Shown: positions 35,101-48,324 of the stretch, in pieces | Position numbering within the stretch: the stretch's first letter is position 1 | Layout: each line of letters starts with the position of its first letter | Assembly: GCA_900169235.1 (NCBI GenBank) | Contig: FWCC01000068.1 | Location: forward strand, 1 to 64,000 | DNA: 64,000 nt | Direction of reading: 5' to 3' | Source: Zarea fungicola | Taxonomy: Eukaryota; Ascomycota; Sordariomycetes; Hypocreales; Cordycipitaceae | Position numbers and translations under genes: made by a program | The notes under the pieces: generated by a model | The model's database searches: none | What the model saw: only the letters and a program-made list of their open reading frames with translations | What the model was told of the DNA's origin: nothing

Positions 35101-38100
35101 TCACGCCGTACATTTACGCCGTGGCCAATTTCCTTACGTCGTATCTTTCCAGTACATCTATCAAAACCAACTTCATTGACAAAGGAGGTATTGAACTGTT
35201 GCTTGACATTTGCGAGTCACCTAGTCTGCCTGCCGCTTACGGTGACTCCATGGCTTGCCGCGTTATGAATCAAGTGGTCGCGCAGCTTGTGGAGCATGCG
35301 CCAGTACGAGCTGTTCCATCCCTGCTAAGGCGCGCTCAGGCTTCAATCGATATTCTACAGCCTCTTGCCATTAAAACAGAAGCACTGCCTCCATATTTTG
35401 GTCTATTTCTCTCGCCAAGTCTACGATTGCCTGCTGGTACTCTTCCCGAGCCCCTGCTGTCAGGCACTAAGTTGGTCAAAGCTCTTTTGAATGCGCAGAC
35501 CTTTATCAAAATCATTTCTGACTGCTTCACCACATCACGATCGCATTCTCTTCAGTTCTACCCCGTCAATGCATTTGACTATTACCTGCAATTGGTCAAG
35601 TCAATGGGGCCGCTATTAAGAGGAGTTCTGGCTGAAGAAGCCGGTGAACTGGCGGCTGTTCCTCAACACTGGTCAATTAAACGCGGCGGGTCAACAACAG
35701 AAGGAAACGCATCGACCAGCGATGGTGTATTTGGGGCCGGGAACACGTCTTTGCCAGATGTTCTGAGCAGCACAGGATCCTGGAAGCAAGCTGATGAGGG
35801 TGACGCTCCAAAATCCCCAACCGAGGAAGAACAGAGAACGCCTCGGTTCCACAACTACGACGCACTTCGATTGCTATTGCATCCCATGATACCGACCTCA
35901 TTCCCTCTTTTCCAGAACATTGGAAAAGCACTGGTCCCCAGACGTGAGCTGAGCCACGGAGACACCTTTCCCAGACCGAGACACTTGGAATTGGCAAAGC
36001 AGCTGGCATCTACTGTGCTTGATCAACTGGCACCATCTGTCTCGACCCCCGCACCAAGCTCCAAAGAATTCCATTACTGGATTATCATGTTGCACACAAT
36101 CCATGAAATGTTGATCGACCACCAACCCGGCCGACAGACAGACCGATCCCACGTTCACATCATCATCCCCGTCCTACTTGCATTCAAGGAGCAAGGTGGT
36201 CTTCAAGTGCTCAACTCCATTCTCCAGATTTTTACCACGGCTGTCCGTGAAGGTGCGAGCGCTCGCCCTGATGAGTTGTCCAAGTCCAAGGTTGCCGCAT
36301 TTGGCCTGAAGAAGATTCTTGAGCTGTATGTCCTGCTTGTTAATGGCAAGCATATCGTCGACACTAGCAATCATTTCAACCTCCAACGACATACAGATAG
36401 AAACCAGGTTGTGGCCAACATTTATCAGCAAATTGTAGTAGAATTTCGCTGTGCCATTCTACCTGTAATTCTTGAGCTTTGGGACTCCTCATTTGTTGAA
36501 CATGTTTCTGACGAAACTGCCAAACGAATCTTGGACATTCTTAAACTTGTGGCCGCTGCAGAAAATGAACCAACATCGACACCTAAAGACAAAGCACCTT
36601 TTGCGCTTCTAAGTTACAGCAACGTCCGCTTCGACTGGCGCCCTCTTCGCGGTGTTGTAGATGACCTGCTCAACCTTGGCTTCGACGAGGATTTAGTCCA
36701 TGAAGCCGTCTTCCGTGCGAATGGCAATGCGTTAACCGCCCGAGAGTACTGTCGAGCGCATAAAGCTGGCCTCGCTGGATCACGCAACCCCATTCCAGTC
36801 GAGGATGCCGACATCAATGCAAACAAAACACCAGAGTCATCACGGTCTCGACAACGGGCTCCCTCTACCGGCACCAGTACCTCTGAGCCGGATCGCATGT
36901 CGCTGGATACATTTACAGAAGGCATAGAAGAGACTTTGGAAGGTCTTGTCGATACAGAGGCCCGGATCCAAGAGGATGTTGAAAGGGGATCTGCGCAGGA
37001 ACATTCCCGGCTCGTGGAAGCAAACTCTAAAACGACAGCAAGTGAAGGTGTTTCCCAGCCTAAGTTCTCAGGTACCAAAGAAGAACTTGATGTCCTGAGA
37101 GCCAAGCTTCGCTCAAACTTGATTGACCAGTCTCTGGATGTTATCCGTACCCACTCAGACTGCGCGATCGAAATATCTGAATTGATCAATACGATGGTCC
37201 TTCAGCATCAAGACCAAGACGCACAAGAAGAAGTTGGCTCAACTCTGACATTCGCCCTTTCCTCCTTGGCACTCGATTCGGAAGAAAAGAAGCGCAATGG
37301 TAAATGTATCGCTGCCTATGCTCATTTACTTGCGCTATTACTTCAGGAGCAAACATTTTTCGAAAGTAACCTGGATGCCTTGCGTGACAAGGTTGCCGAG
37401 TACGTTGACTTCCTCAAAGTTCCGTCGTCTAGTGCTGTTGAGGATCTCCCACCTTGGATTCCATACATTTTACTCGTGCTGGAGCCTCTTTTATCCCACG
37501 ATGAGCGCCCAGTTGCAGCCCAATGGAAGGCGCCAAGATCTATTGAGGAGCCTGCCGAACCTGCAGTATTAAACCTGGGTATTTCTCTTATTGATGACCA
37601 ACAACGGTCGGATATCTTAGACTCGCTACTAGATTTGCTGCCACGGGTTGGCAAACAAGAAGTGCTAGCGACCTCAATTCTCAGAGTATTGGTGATTTTG
37701 ACCCGTCGCCGCAAACTTGCAAAGCAAATGGGCCAAAAGAAGAACCTACAACGCTTATTTCTCATGGTGAAACAGTTGGCTGGGTATGGCTCAGACAGAT
37801 TGAAGCAGATTCGGCTGACTTCACATATTATCACGACATTGAGACATATTGTTGAAGACGAAGAGACTTTACGCCAAATCATTCGAGCTGAAATTAAAGC
37901 AGAGTTTCCCAATGTCCAACGTAACAATCGCGGACATGCCGATGTTTCTGCCTATTTGCGTACACTTGCACCCATCGCCCTACGTGCCCCAGAACTTTTC
38001 GTGGAAGTCTCGAATGAACTGCTACGCTTTTCTCGATGGTCTCCAGCAAATGGGGATGGATCTGGCAGATCGAATGCCGTGATGCTAAAGGATGGGACTG

Positions 38101-41100
38101 ATGCTACAGATGAGGCCGCAGCCTTGGCTAGCACTGACGACAAAGACAAAGATTCGGCAGCAGCTGAACCTAGCACTTCAGACAAGGTCAAACCTTCAAC
38201 TGAACTGGTGGACAAAGAAATGTCAGATGCCCCAAAGCTTGTCGATAGCAAGCGCCCGGTTGTTGAAAATCCGGATGGTGTTGTGCATTTTCTCCTTTGC
38301 GAACTCGTCAACTACAGAGAGGTTGATGATAAAGAGCCGGCCATCCCGGCTGTGAAAGATGCCCAACCCGAGCTTGATATGAGTGATGCTGGCTCAGAGC
38401 AAATGGACAAGGAGACAAGTGCGAATGATTCAAGTGACAAGAAGCAGACCAAGCCGCAGTTCAAGGCAGATGAGCACCCCATTTTTGTGTACAGGTGCTT
38501 TCTGCTCAATTGCTTGTCAGAACTTCTTCAAAGTTATACGAGGACAAAGGTTGAGTTTATCAACTTCAAGAGAAGTGCACCTCCTCTGTCCACCAGCACA
38601 CCCATCAAGCCACGTACTGGCATTCTGAACTACCTCATCTATGACTTGCTTTGCCAAGGCAATCTGGCAGGAACTGCTGACAACATTGTGGCGAAGAAGA
38701 AACTGGCCACGTCGGCGCAGACGCAAAGGGTTCTTGTTGCGTTGGTGTCCAAAACAAGCGAGAAGCCTGTAAATCAAAGTCAGGAAAAATTTGCTTATGA
38801 CGATGAGCCGGATCTCCTCTTTGTCCGCAAATTTGTATTGGATACAATTCTGCGTGCTTATGAAAGAGCACCTCTGTCGGATGAGCCTCTGGAAACAAGG
38901 TACTCTCGAATGCAGTCGCTAGCGGAGCTGATGATGCACATGATAGGCGACCGGGATAAGGATCACCAGAGACCGAATGCGCGCAATTCAGAAAAAAACC
39001 AATCTCGCTCTCAGGCCCAAATTCGCCGCCTCATGTACGAGAAAGGTTACCTGGATAAACTCACGACTTCCATTGCTGAACTCAGTCTTAATTTCCCTGG
39101 CGTGAAACGGGCTATCAAGTACATCCTTCGCGTTCTTCGCATACTGACTGATACTGCAAAGGAGCTTAGCCACTCTAACTTGGTTCCTGCTGATCCACAA
39201 GCTGAGCAAAGCGACGAAGAGTTTGAATCCTCATCTTCGTCTCTGTCGGATCTGGAGGATGATCGAGAAGAAACTCCTGATCTCTACCGTAATTCTGCTC
39301 TTGGCATGCTTGAACCTAGAGATGAAGATGATGAGTCCGAGTCTGAAGACGAAGATGACGATGCTGACATGTACGGAGACGAGTACGATGAGGAGATGGA
39401 GTATGGTGATGAGGAGATGTCAGATGGTGAAGATAACATTAGCGATGAAGATGAAGAGCTGAGTGACATGGGAGAAATCGAAGGTCTTCACGGAGAACCC
39501 GGTGTCGTTGAAGTCATCATGGATGATGAAGACGATGACGAAGACGAGGATGATGAAGAAGATGATAGCGACGATGAAGATGATGAAGATGCAGACTCGG
39601 CCGACATGGAAGATATGGAAGATCGCGTCGAGATTGTCGATGAAGATGGCAACCCAATCGAGGATGACTCTGCATGGGAGAGTGATAGCGGCATGGATGA
39701 AAATGATGAACAAGCTGCCAATGAGCTTGATTATGAGGCAGAAGCACAGGACGAAGATGAGGCTCATATCCACAGCATGGGGTCCAGAGATCTACTCGAT
39801 AATATGGCGCGTGCCATCATGGGTGAGGATGAAGGATATGAACCGGAATTGATGGATGGACTTGATGATCATTATATGGATGAGGATCAGGAAGATATTG
39901 GTCAGCCAACCAAGCAATATTGCCTTGAATGTGATGGGCTAACTATTCTGCAGAAGATGACGAAGAGGACGAGGAGGAGATTGAGGACGAAGAATACTTT
40001 GACGAGGACGAGTTTTATTCTCGTGAGTTTCTCTGGTACTTTAACATTATGGTAGCAGCTAACGACTGACTCAGCCGAAGACCATCTTCCACCGTTACCA
40101 TCCGTGGGCTGGGACGGAATGAACCCGGAAGTTGATGATAGACATCGCTTGTTGTTGTTGGAAAACAATAGACGGCCTGTGTTTACGAGAATGGAAAACC
40201 GAGGGGGGTTTCCCGGTCGATTCATTGCTGGCTCACACCGTGACGGCGGTGGTATGTACTCTTGATGAACATATCGCTATGTAGGTATGCTAACTTCTAT
40301 TAGACTTCAGAAGCTACTTCTCCCGAATGCATCGATCTGGTGGCCAACAGAGCCATGCCGAAGACGGATCGAATCCATTGCTTAGACGAACAGACGCGGA
40401 CGGTGAAAGCTCACTGAGACAGGGGAACCCCAACTCATTTGGACTTCGTTTGCCCGAAACCATCTTTACCGGTGCTGGTCGGCACATGATCGATGGACCA
40501 ATGGGCTTCCTTGGGGAGCTTATGGAGTTTTTGCCTATGATGGGTCGTACTAATAACGGACAAGCATTCCACGTACAAATCACAGGACCTGGAGGCCCTC
40601 GCGGAGAGTTCGGCCCTATTCGCCCTGGAAGACATGATCACCGACGAGAGGTCTCACAAGAACCTCACCAGGCGGTTGCCTTTACTACAGAGTCAACAGT
40701 CAGCCGCTATAGCGAAGAAGCCAGAATGATTTTTGGATCGAACCATGTGGTTGAGGCGTCGAAGCTGAGCAATGCTATCAGTGCTGCCCTTACTCCAGCG
40801 GCTATGGAACTACACAAGAAGACCGTGGCGGCTGAAGAGGAGAACCGCAAAAGGCTCGAAGAGGCCCGCAAGAAGCTTGAAGAGGAGCAGCAGGAGAGAG
40901 AGGCCGAAGAGCGCGCTGAAAAACAGAGACAAGAGGCTGAGCAGCGTGAGCGTCAAGCTGCTCTCGACGCCGCTGCAGTTGTCAATGCAGTCTCTGGACA
41001 AGATGCCGAGCAAAGTAGTGCTATGGAAGGAGTGGAAAGCGCAGACACCGATGCATCGACAAGTCAGCCACAAGCCAGCACATCTGCAGAGAGTTCTGTT

Positions 41101-44100
41101 CCTCGTGTCACGACAACGATTAGAGGGGAAGAAGTTGATATAACGGAGCTTGGTATCGACCCGGACTACTTGGCTGCTCTGCCAGAAGAATTCCGTGAAG
41201 AGGTCATCGCACAAACAGTGAGCGAAAGGCGATCTCAGGCTCTGCAAACAGCTCCCGCAGGGGAATCAACCGAGGTTTTCCAAGAGTTCCTTGATGCATT
41301 ACCGGAAGAGCTCCGTTTAGAGATTGCGCAACAAGAACGACAAGAACAGCGCCGTCGTGAAGGAAGCCGTAGACAAGGCAACCAAGCTGGTGTTGTGCGC
41401 CCAGCTGATATGGATACGGCCAGCATTTTGCAAACCTTCCCCCCAGAGCTTCGAGATGAAGTCCTGCTCCAGCAAGGTCAAAACCTCATGGATCAGCTTA
41501 CGCCAGAAATGGCGGCCCAAACCCGTGCTTTGAATCATCACCGCTCTCCATTGGCTCCACAACGAGGCTCGCACGGTACGGGGCCTCCGGGCAGACATGG
41601 CTTACCCGCAGAGGCTGCTGCCGGAAAAGCTGCAGACGTCAAGGCACAGCGAAAGACAGTTGTTCAGATGCTCGATAAGGCTGGTGTAGCTACACTTCTC
41701 CGACTTATGTTTATTACGCACCAGGGCTCTTTCCGAACATATCTTTTCGCCGTTTTCGCAGATGTGTGTGAGAACCGACAAAGTAGACTCGAGGTAGTCA
41801 GCACACTTCTACAGATTCTACAAGACGGTAGCACCGACATCAATGCTGTTGAACGCAGCTTTGGACAGTTGTCTATCAAGGCCAAGCGACTGAAAGATAA
41901 AGACAGGGATATTGAGCCACGCACACCACAAACTCTCAAACGGACTTTAACCTCCTTGACTGTATCTAACACGGCTCAAACCAGTTCCGAAACCTCGCCG
42001 TTATTAATTGTCCAGCAGTGCTTGGATCTTCTCGTTGACCTCTGCTCAAGAAACCCTCACATTCCTTGGCTTTTCCTTACCGAGCATGAGACAGTGGGCG
42101 CGTCACTTCGCAAAGCCTTTGGACGTAAAGGAAAGACAAAGGATTCGAAGGCCAACAAATACGCTATTAACGCCTTATTGACGCTTTTGGACCGCGAACT
42201 TATAACTGAAAGCTCCTTGGTCATGACCCATCTTGCCGATCTTCTCAATCGTGTGACCTTGCCGCTTCAGAACCTTGAGCGCCGACGCAGAGAGTCACTG
42301 GATACTACTCCGACCACGTCTAGCAAGAATATCGATGGAAACCGTACGGGTACTCGAGCCGAGCCGGCAGATCAAGACATTGGCGCTGCCACAAATGCCA
42401 ACAAAGCAGAAGATGCTGAAAAGCAGGAAAATGCACCACAGAAGCGCTCTCGACAACTTCAGCCACCTGTTATTCCCGAAGAGAATCTCACTCTTGTGGT
42501 AAGAATATTTGTTGCTAGAGAGTGTAGCTCCAAGACGTTCCAAAACACAATTGCAACTATCAAAAATCTCTGCGCAATTCCTGGAACGAAGACAATTTTT
42601 GGACAGGAGCTGATCCGCCAAGCTCGAGCTTTGAGTGAGAACATTGTGACTGATTTGAACGAACTTCTGCCACATATTCTCGCAGCCAATTCTGGAACTG
42701 AAATACAAGGAGTTGCGCTTGCTAAATTCTCCCCCGGAGCTTCGGATCAGAACAAATTGCTCAGGGTCCTCACAACGCTCGACCACTTGTTTGAGCCGAA
42801 GAAGAAATCTGGCCAAGCCTCCCCCGACAGCAATAACGATGATGGAAAGCAAGACCTGCTTACCTCCCTCTACCACAACGAAACTTTCTTAAGCATGTGG
42901 GACAAGCTGAGCAGTTGCCTGAGCGCCATCAGACAACGAGAGAACATGCTGAGTGTCGCAACAATTCTATTGCCTTTGATTGAATCGCTGATGGTTGTTT
43001 GCAAAAATACTACCACCAAGGACGACATCATTGCTAGCCAGCATGTCGCTGAAGCATCGCTTGCGAGTCCCGTGGCCGAATCACACACTGCTAATTTGTT
43101 CTTTTCATTCACCGAGGAACATCGCCGTATACTCAATGAACTTGTGCGACATAGCCCAAAGCTGATGTCTGGTACATTTGCGTTGCTTGTTAGAAACCCC
43201 AAGGTTCTCGAATTTGATAACAAGCGCAATTACTTCAATCGCACTGTCCATTCTCGATCTGGCCATGGTCAGGGCCGCCCCTCTTACCCACCCCTAACGC
43301 TGTCGGTAAGACGAGAATCTGTGTACCGTGACTCATTCGCGAATCTGTACTACAAGAGCGGCGATGAAATCAAGTATGGCAAATTGAACATCCGATTCGG
43401 TGGCGAGGAAGGTGTGGATGCTGGAGGCGTAACAAGAGAATGGTTTCAAGTCCTTGCTAGGCAAATGTTCGATCCAAACAATGCCTTATTTATTCCGGTC
43501 TCGTCTGACCGAACTACATTCCATCCCAACAAACTGAGCAAATTCCACCTGGATGATGAGAGCTCGGATGGCGCTGAGAGTGCCGATAGCATTCACTTCA
43601 AGTTTATCGGCCGAATCATTGGCAAAGCTCTGTATGAAGGCAGACTACTGGATTGCTTCTTCAGCCGTGCCGTCTACAAGCGCATTCTTGGCAAGACAGT
43701 CTCAGTAAAGGATATGGAGTCTTTTGATCCCGACTACTATAAGTCGCTATGTTGGATGCTTGAGAATGATATTACCGACATCATAACAGAGACTTTCTCG
43801 GAGGAGGAGGATGAATTCGGCGTGACGAAGACCGTCGACCTTGTTCCAAACGGCCGCGATATTCCTGTCACCGAAGACAATAAGCAGGACTATGTGCGTC
43901 TAGTTGTCGAACACCGCCTACTGACCTCTGTCAAGGACCAGATGGAGAGCTTTCTGAAAGGCTTCCACGAGATTATTCCCGCAGAATTGATCTCTATTTT
44001 CAATGAGCAAGAACTGGAACTCTTGATCTCTGGTCTACCTGATATTGACATCGACGACTGGCGTAGTAACACTGAGTACCACAACTACACGCCGTCGTCA

Positions 44101-44452
44101 CAACAAGTACAATGGTTCTGGAGAGCTGTTCGATCCTTTGACAAGGAAGAACTGGCCAAATTACTCCAGTTTGTCACTGGAACAAGCAAGGTTCCACTGA
44201 ATGGTTTTAAGGAGCTGGAGGGCATGAACGGCATCAGCCGGTTTAACATCCATCGCGACTATGGTGCAAAAGACCGCTTGCCAACGTCACATACTTGCTT
44301 CAACCGTAAGTTAACCTGTTTGAACTACAGTGAAAATAGACGCTAATGAGAAAGCAGAACTTGATCTACCGGAATATGACAGTTACGACACATTGCGTGC
44401 TCAACTCTACAAAGCCATCACCGCTGGCAACGAGTATTTTGGGTTTGCCTAG
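32188..44452 (+). CDS. tom1: giant HECT E3 ubiquitin ligase, Tom1/HUWE1 family
   Basis: Exons are 32188-32235, 32295-39900, 39954-40022, 40075-40251, 40304-44305 and 44358-44452, giving 3998 residues; all five introns are 52-59 nt. The order of parts matches the family. N-terminal helical regions of the DUF908 and DUF913 type occupy roughly 60-850. A UBA domain (about 1465-1500, 'LLNLGFDEDLVHEAVFRANGNA') follows, then further helical repeats and an acidic Asp/Glu tract (about 2315-2530). A region with DUF4414-like 'ELGIDPDYLAALPEEFREEVI' and 'FLDALPEELRLEI' ubiquitin-binding segments comes next, then the HECT domain (about 3640-3998). The catalytic Cys is in 'SHTCFN', about residue 3963, and the protein ends EYFGFA, typical of HECT ligases. 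Yeast Tom1 and human HUWE1 ubiquitinate excess histones, orphan ribosomal proteins and replication or repair factors, mostly in the nucleus. The ribosomal protein genes nearby are not evidence of linkage. Confidence 0.95.
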
Positions 44453-45193
44453 TCCCCGACATTGAGACCATTCAGCGGCGGCTAGCGTGTGATGAATCTT
44501 GTTGTCCATGCGATGAGAGGCGGAGACATACAGTTCTAATGATGGTACGTGGAAGTAGATGATAGATGGATGGTGTTCAATTAGCAGGTCACCGATTGTG
44601 AGTACTTGTCGTCATGGCAAAGGGGAAGTGCAGGTCTCCAAAGCCAGCACAGGGCTCGCGTCGCGTGAATCTGGCAGTTTGCAATTATGCACGGATTTTT
44701 TTCTTTTTTAGCCACAGTAATTAGAGAATTTACGACCGTATTATTCCAAGGTACTTTGCGGAGTGTATCCATTGACAGAAATCGGCGTTAACAGTACATC
44801 CCGGCTCAGGTTGCATAAGCGTGGATGACTGTCACTGATCGGCTATTTGGATGTGGATGAATGAATGCATCATGCAATGTTCAATGATGAAACTATAAAA
44901 CCAGAAGTTGCGGCGCTGCTACTAGTCAAGAGTCTGCCTAGCAAGTCAAAAGGGCTTGGTGATGGTCTCACAGCCTAATGCATTTACATATAAAAAGGGA
45001 AGAGGTAATGTGTGGTATTTCTCTTTTTTTTGGTATCCACATTGAAACATTTCCTAATTTTAAAAAAGATTTTTTATTCCCGCTAAGCCTTTCTCTCTTT
45101 TCCGTCCTTTTTTATAAAGTCATTACAAAAAAAAAGAGACAAACAAAAGGGACCAACGCCTCATCACGAAAAAACCCAACGGCGCGAAGATAT
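44453..45193. other. intergenic region between convergent tom1 and rps6
   Basis: About 740 nt between two 3' ends, with T-rich and A-rich runs at 45020-45140. No gene supported. Confidence 0.5.
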
Positions 45194-46866
45194 TTACTTG
45201 CGCATGGAGCTGGCACGACGCTTGCGGGCATCGGCCTTGGAGGCCTTGGCCTCGGCGACACGCTTGGCAAGGACCTGAGCGTACTCGTTCTGAAAAGAGT
45301 TGTGTTAGTTGCCGTTGAGGACTGCACACATTCGGAGTTGAGAAAAAAACTTACGGCCTCGTCCTTGACCTTCTCGGCCTGGCGGCGCTTGAGGGCAGCG
45401 CGGTGGCGCTTGTGCTGGAGACGCTGGGGGGTAACGAGTCTCTGGATCTTGGGGGCCTTGGTGTAGACGCTCTTGCCCTCACCCTTGGGCTGGACCTCGC
45501 GGCGAATGACGTACTTGCGGACCTATAAGGATATGGAAGATTAGTTCTCATGTTGGTGAAAAAAAATGTTAGAAACTCGTTTGCTTTCGTCTCCCTTGGT
45601 CTCGCCCGATCGGATGAGACAAGCTTCTTGTCCCTCTTGGTCATCTTCATTTCATTTTCGTTTCCTTCCTGACCTCAGCTTTAGTTCCCTTTGTTACCAA
45701 AGGTCATTTGGGCCGAGGTGCATGTCCCAGGTAGAAAATAAAACAGGCAAAAAAAATTTGCCCAGAAAAGTCGATCATAAAGAAGGAAGCAAGATGCTCG
45801 TCCCACCCGACATGGGGCAGACACGATTGGGATCCGAAAGTTGTCTTCTCACACTCTATCCGAGCCGACCACACCTGAGAAGAAGCAAGCTTCGCAGGCA
45901 CAGCCGGCTCCAGATAGGCGATGACCGAGTATGATGGGACTACGGGTGGCGAAAGACATACATCGTCATCCTTGGTGAGGCCGAAGAAGCGGCGGATCTT
46001 GGAGGCGCGCTTGGGGCCGAGGCGCTTGGGGTGAACGACGTCGGTCAAACCGGGGATGTCGGCATCGCCCTGCTTGACGACGGAGAGGGCGAGGACGGAG
46101 AGGTCCATGCCGGTGATGCAACCGCGGACGGACTTGCGCTTGCGCTCGCCGGTGCGGCGGGGGCGGTAGCAAGAGGCGCCGGTGGCGAGAAGGAGGCGGA
46201 CACGGTTAGGAGCCATGACACCCTGCTTCATGGGGAAACCCTGCTTGTCGTTGCCACCGGTGATCTTGAAGATGTAGCCCTTGAACTCATCGCCGAGGGA
46301 GTCGCCGGGAACCTCAGCACCCATCTATTGCAATGACTTGTTAGTATTCGAATTTCGAGGGCAGGCTTGAATGGACAGGCAGGAAATCTCCTTTCCACGG
46401 GAAGCAATTGGTGTTCAGTTCTCGTTGACAATTGAATATCCGTGGTAACCATTGTATTTTGGGACATCAAGTTGCAATAGGGAGAATCCAAATACGTCTG
46501 CAGGCATGGAAAGAAAATTGCTCGAGTCGTCGGGTTGTTGACGTACGCGCTTCTCCATGAAGGCATGGACCTTGCGCTCATCCTCAATCTCGATGAGCTT
46601 CTGGCTGCCGTTGGCAGGGTAGGAAATGTTCAACTGCAAGGAGACAGGAAGTCAGTGGGATGTTTCTTAGTACATTGTTGGCGATATCAAGTCGGACAAA
46701 TGTTTGACGACGGCCAGCGACAGCGACAGCGTGCGGCTTCGACCAAATATCGGATTCGCCCAAGAACAGAGATATGTTCAATCGACAGTCATGGTTCGTG
46801 TCATTGTGCTCGTCGTCGTCATATTGTCCGAGGTTTGAATCAAATAGTGGTGTTCCTTACCTTCAT
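45194..46866 (-). CDS. rps6: 40S ribosomal protein S6 (eS6)
   Basis: Exons are 46866-46861, 46633-46547, 46324-45962, 45522-45355 and 45289-45194 (239 residues). The first exon holds only ATG AAG. All four introns are bounded by GT-AG, and two are long (227 and 439 nt). The protein starts [14 protein letters not shown] and carries '[12 protein letters not shown]', '[19 protein letters not shown]' and a basic C-terminal helix, all typical of eS6. It ends RRASSMRK, so Ser235 and Ser236 stand exactly where the TOR-pathway phosphorylation sites of yeast and animal S6 lie. The protein sits on the right foot of the 40S subunit. Codon use is biased toward C-ending codons. It shares a 500-nt divergent promoter region with ctf8. 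Confidence 0.96.
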
Positions 46867-47366
46867 CTTGCCAGTATGTGTGGTGGTGCAAGTTTTCTGT
46901 GTCTTGACCGGACTGGAGTGAAAGTTGTCGTTTGTGGTTGATGGGGAAAGGCACAAGCTGGGGCACGGTGTGGAAATTTGGGCTCCAGGAGAAAATCAAA
47001 ACTTTTGTGTGTCCGCTAGGGTTGCGGATGCGAGCCGTAGCCCTGAGCCAATGAGAGCTCACGACGCACCACTTGCCAGGTGGGTCTTAGCGAAGAACAA
47101 AACTGGACAAGCAAAATGTGGCTGGTGAAACCTCCTGTGCCACATTCTTCTTACTTTCAATAATTCGCGCCACCTTCGGCCAAAAGAGGCAAAGTGCTCT
47201 TCGGCACGTTCTATCAGCAACGCGGTTTAAGTTGAATGCTTCACGTCAATTCATTTAATACTTTACGCCGGAAAAAAACTCTCAATTCGAAATTAATTTT
47301 TCAAATTTCAAGTCTGTCTAAAATAGAATAAAAAAACTTACATCACATATATCTGAAAATTTCAAC
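46867..47366. promoter_or_regulatory. shared divergent promoter of rps6 and ctf8
   Basis: This 500-nt interval separates the two start codons. A CCAAT box lies at 47048-47052 (GAGCCAATGAG), about 180 nt from the S6 start, and the side near ctf8 is very AT-rich. Which gene uses the CCAAT box is inference. Confidence 0.4.
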
Positions 47367-47822
47367 ATGTCGACAGCAACAAAGATACACGCCCCTCTCT
47401 CAGACAGACAACCAGAAGGCCCCAACCCTCTACCACAACTCATCCAAACGCCCTCGGGACTTGCTCTTCTCGAGCTACAAGGCGCAATAAACCTCCCCAA
47501 AGGCAAAAACGGAGAGACTCTCTCCAGTGTGGAAATTGGGCGTATTCACTTCCCAGGCTACGACCCCACTGACCCGGCGAAAGGATCTGCTTGGATGAAG
47601 CGCGTGGAGATGTTCGTTGGCGAGCACCAGCGGCTCACTGGCGAGGTGAAGAAGCTACCCAAGTCGATTGCGGTTGTGAAAAGGAAACCCAACAAGACGG
47701 AACATGGATCTGGCGACGCGCCTATGGAAGAGGGCGAGCAGCTTGAAGTTGTCGAGATTATCAAGTATAAAATACAGTTTGGAAACAGACCAGAACCAGT
47801 GCGCGCCGAGGGTTCAATTTGA
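47367..47822 (+). CDS. ctf8: Ctf8, subunit of the alternative Ctf18-RFC clamp loader
   Basis: Intronless, 151 residues, close to the length of yeast Ctf8 (133). The core motif 'TPSGLALLELQGAINLP' (about 28-44) is the family signature. It is followed by a short beta-rich stretch with 'IGRIHFPGYDP' (about 57-67) and a C-terminal hydrophobic strand (VVEIIKYKIQFGNRP), which fits the triple-barrel module that Ctf8 and Dcc1 form with the Ctf18 tail. By family, the Ctf18-Dcc1-Ctf8-RFC complex loads PCNA and supports sister-chromatid cohesion and the S-phase checkpoint. The segment around 105-120 is disordered. Its stop codon lies only about 30 nt before the start of a decayed tandem repeat. Confidence 0.88.
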   Translation: MSTATKIHAPLSDRQPEGPNPLPQLIQTPSGLALLELQGAINLPKGKNGETLSSVEIGRIHFPGYDPTDPAKGSAWMKRVEMFVGEHQRLTGEVKKLPKSIAVVKRKPNKTEHGSGDAPMEEGEQLEVVEIIKYKIQFGNRPEPVRAEGSI

Positions 47823-47849
47823 GGTGCGGCGGCACATATGCATTACATG

Positions 47850-48262
47850 TAATATTACTGGCAAGAATCATGATACGATACCATACGAATTTATGATATG
47901 AAACAACTGGACGGTCTTCATCGTTTCACGCTCAGTTTTTTTATTATATAATTAACAACAGCCTCACCCGCTTTAATAGCGTCAACAACGTCAACATTAA
48001 CATCAATATTAATAACATGAACAATATTAGCAATATTAATAATAATAATAATAATATATACATTATACATTAGTTATATAACTAGTTATAACTAATATAT
48101 AATATTACTAGTAAGAATTATAACTAATATGATATAATATAAGTTTATAATGAAATAAATAGAAGTTCTTTATTATTTTATACTTAGTTCTTTTATTATA
48201 TAATTAGCAATAGCCTTAACCGCTTTAATAGCATTAATAACATCAACAACATCAACAACATC
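47850..48262 (+). repeat. two-copy tandem repeat with RIP-like decay
   Basis: A unit of roughly 160 nt occurs at 47850-48010 and again at 48100-48262, offset by about 250 nt. Shared landmarks are AATATTACT, the A/T-rich block TTATTATATAATTA, then 'AGCCT..CCGCTTTAATAGC' and CAACA..TCAAC triplets. Where the copies differ, the second most often has T for C or A for G, with some transversions. The spacer contains ATT/AAT microsatellites. This pattern suggests duplication followed by RIP-like mutation. No known transposon end was recognised. Confidence 0.7.
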
Positions 48263-48324
48263 ATCAGCTTTGACAGCTAATTAACTCAATAGTCTTAATT
48301 AACTGGCTGGCGTTGGGAATAGCC

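Noticed and set aside
45523..45961. The 439-nt intron of rps6 as a coding extension or snoRNA host
   Set aside because: The frame stays open for about 85 codons past the donor, but the spliced frame matches eS6 exactly. No convincing C/D box pair is present.
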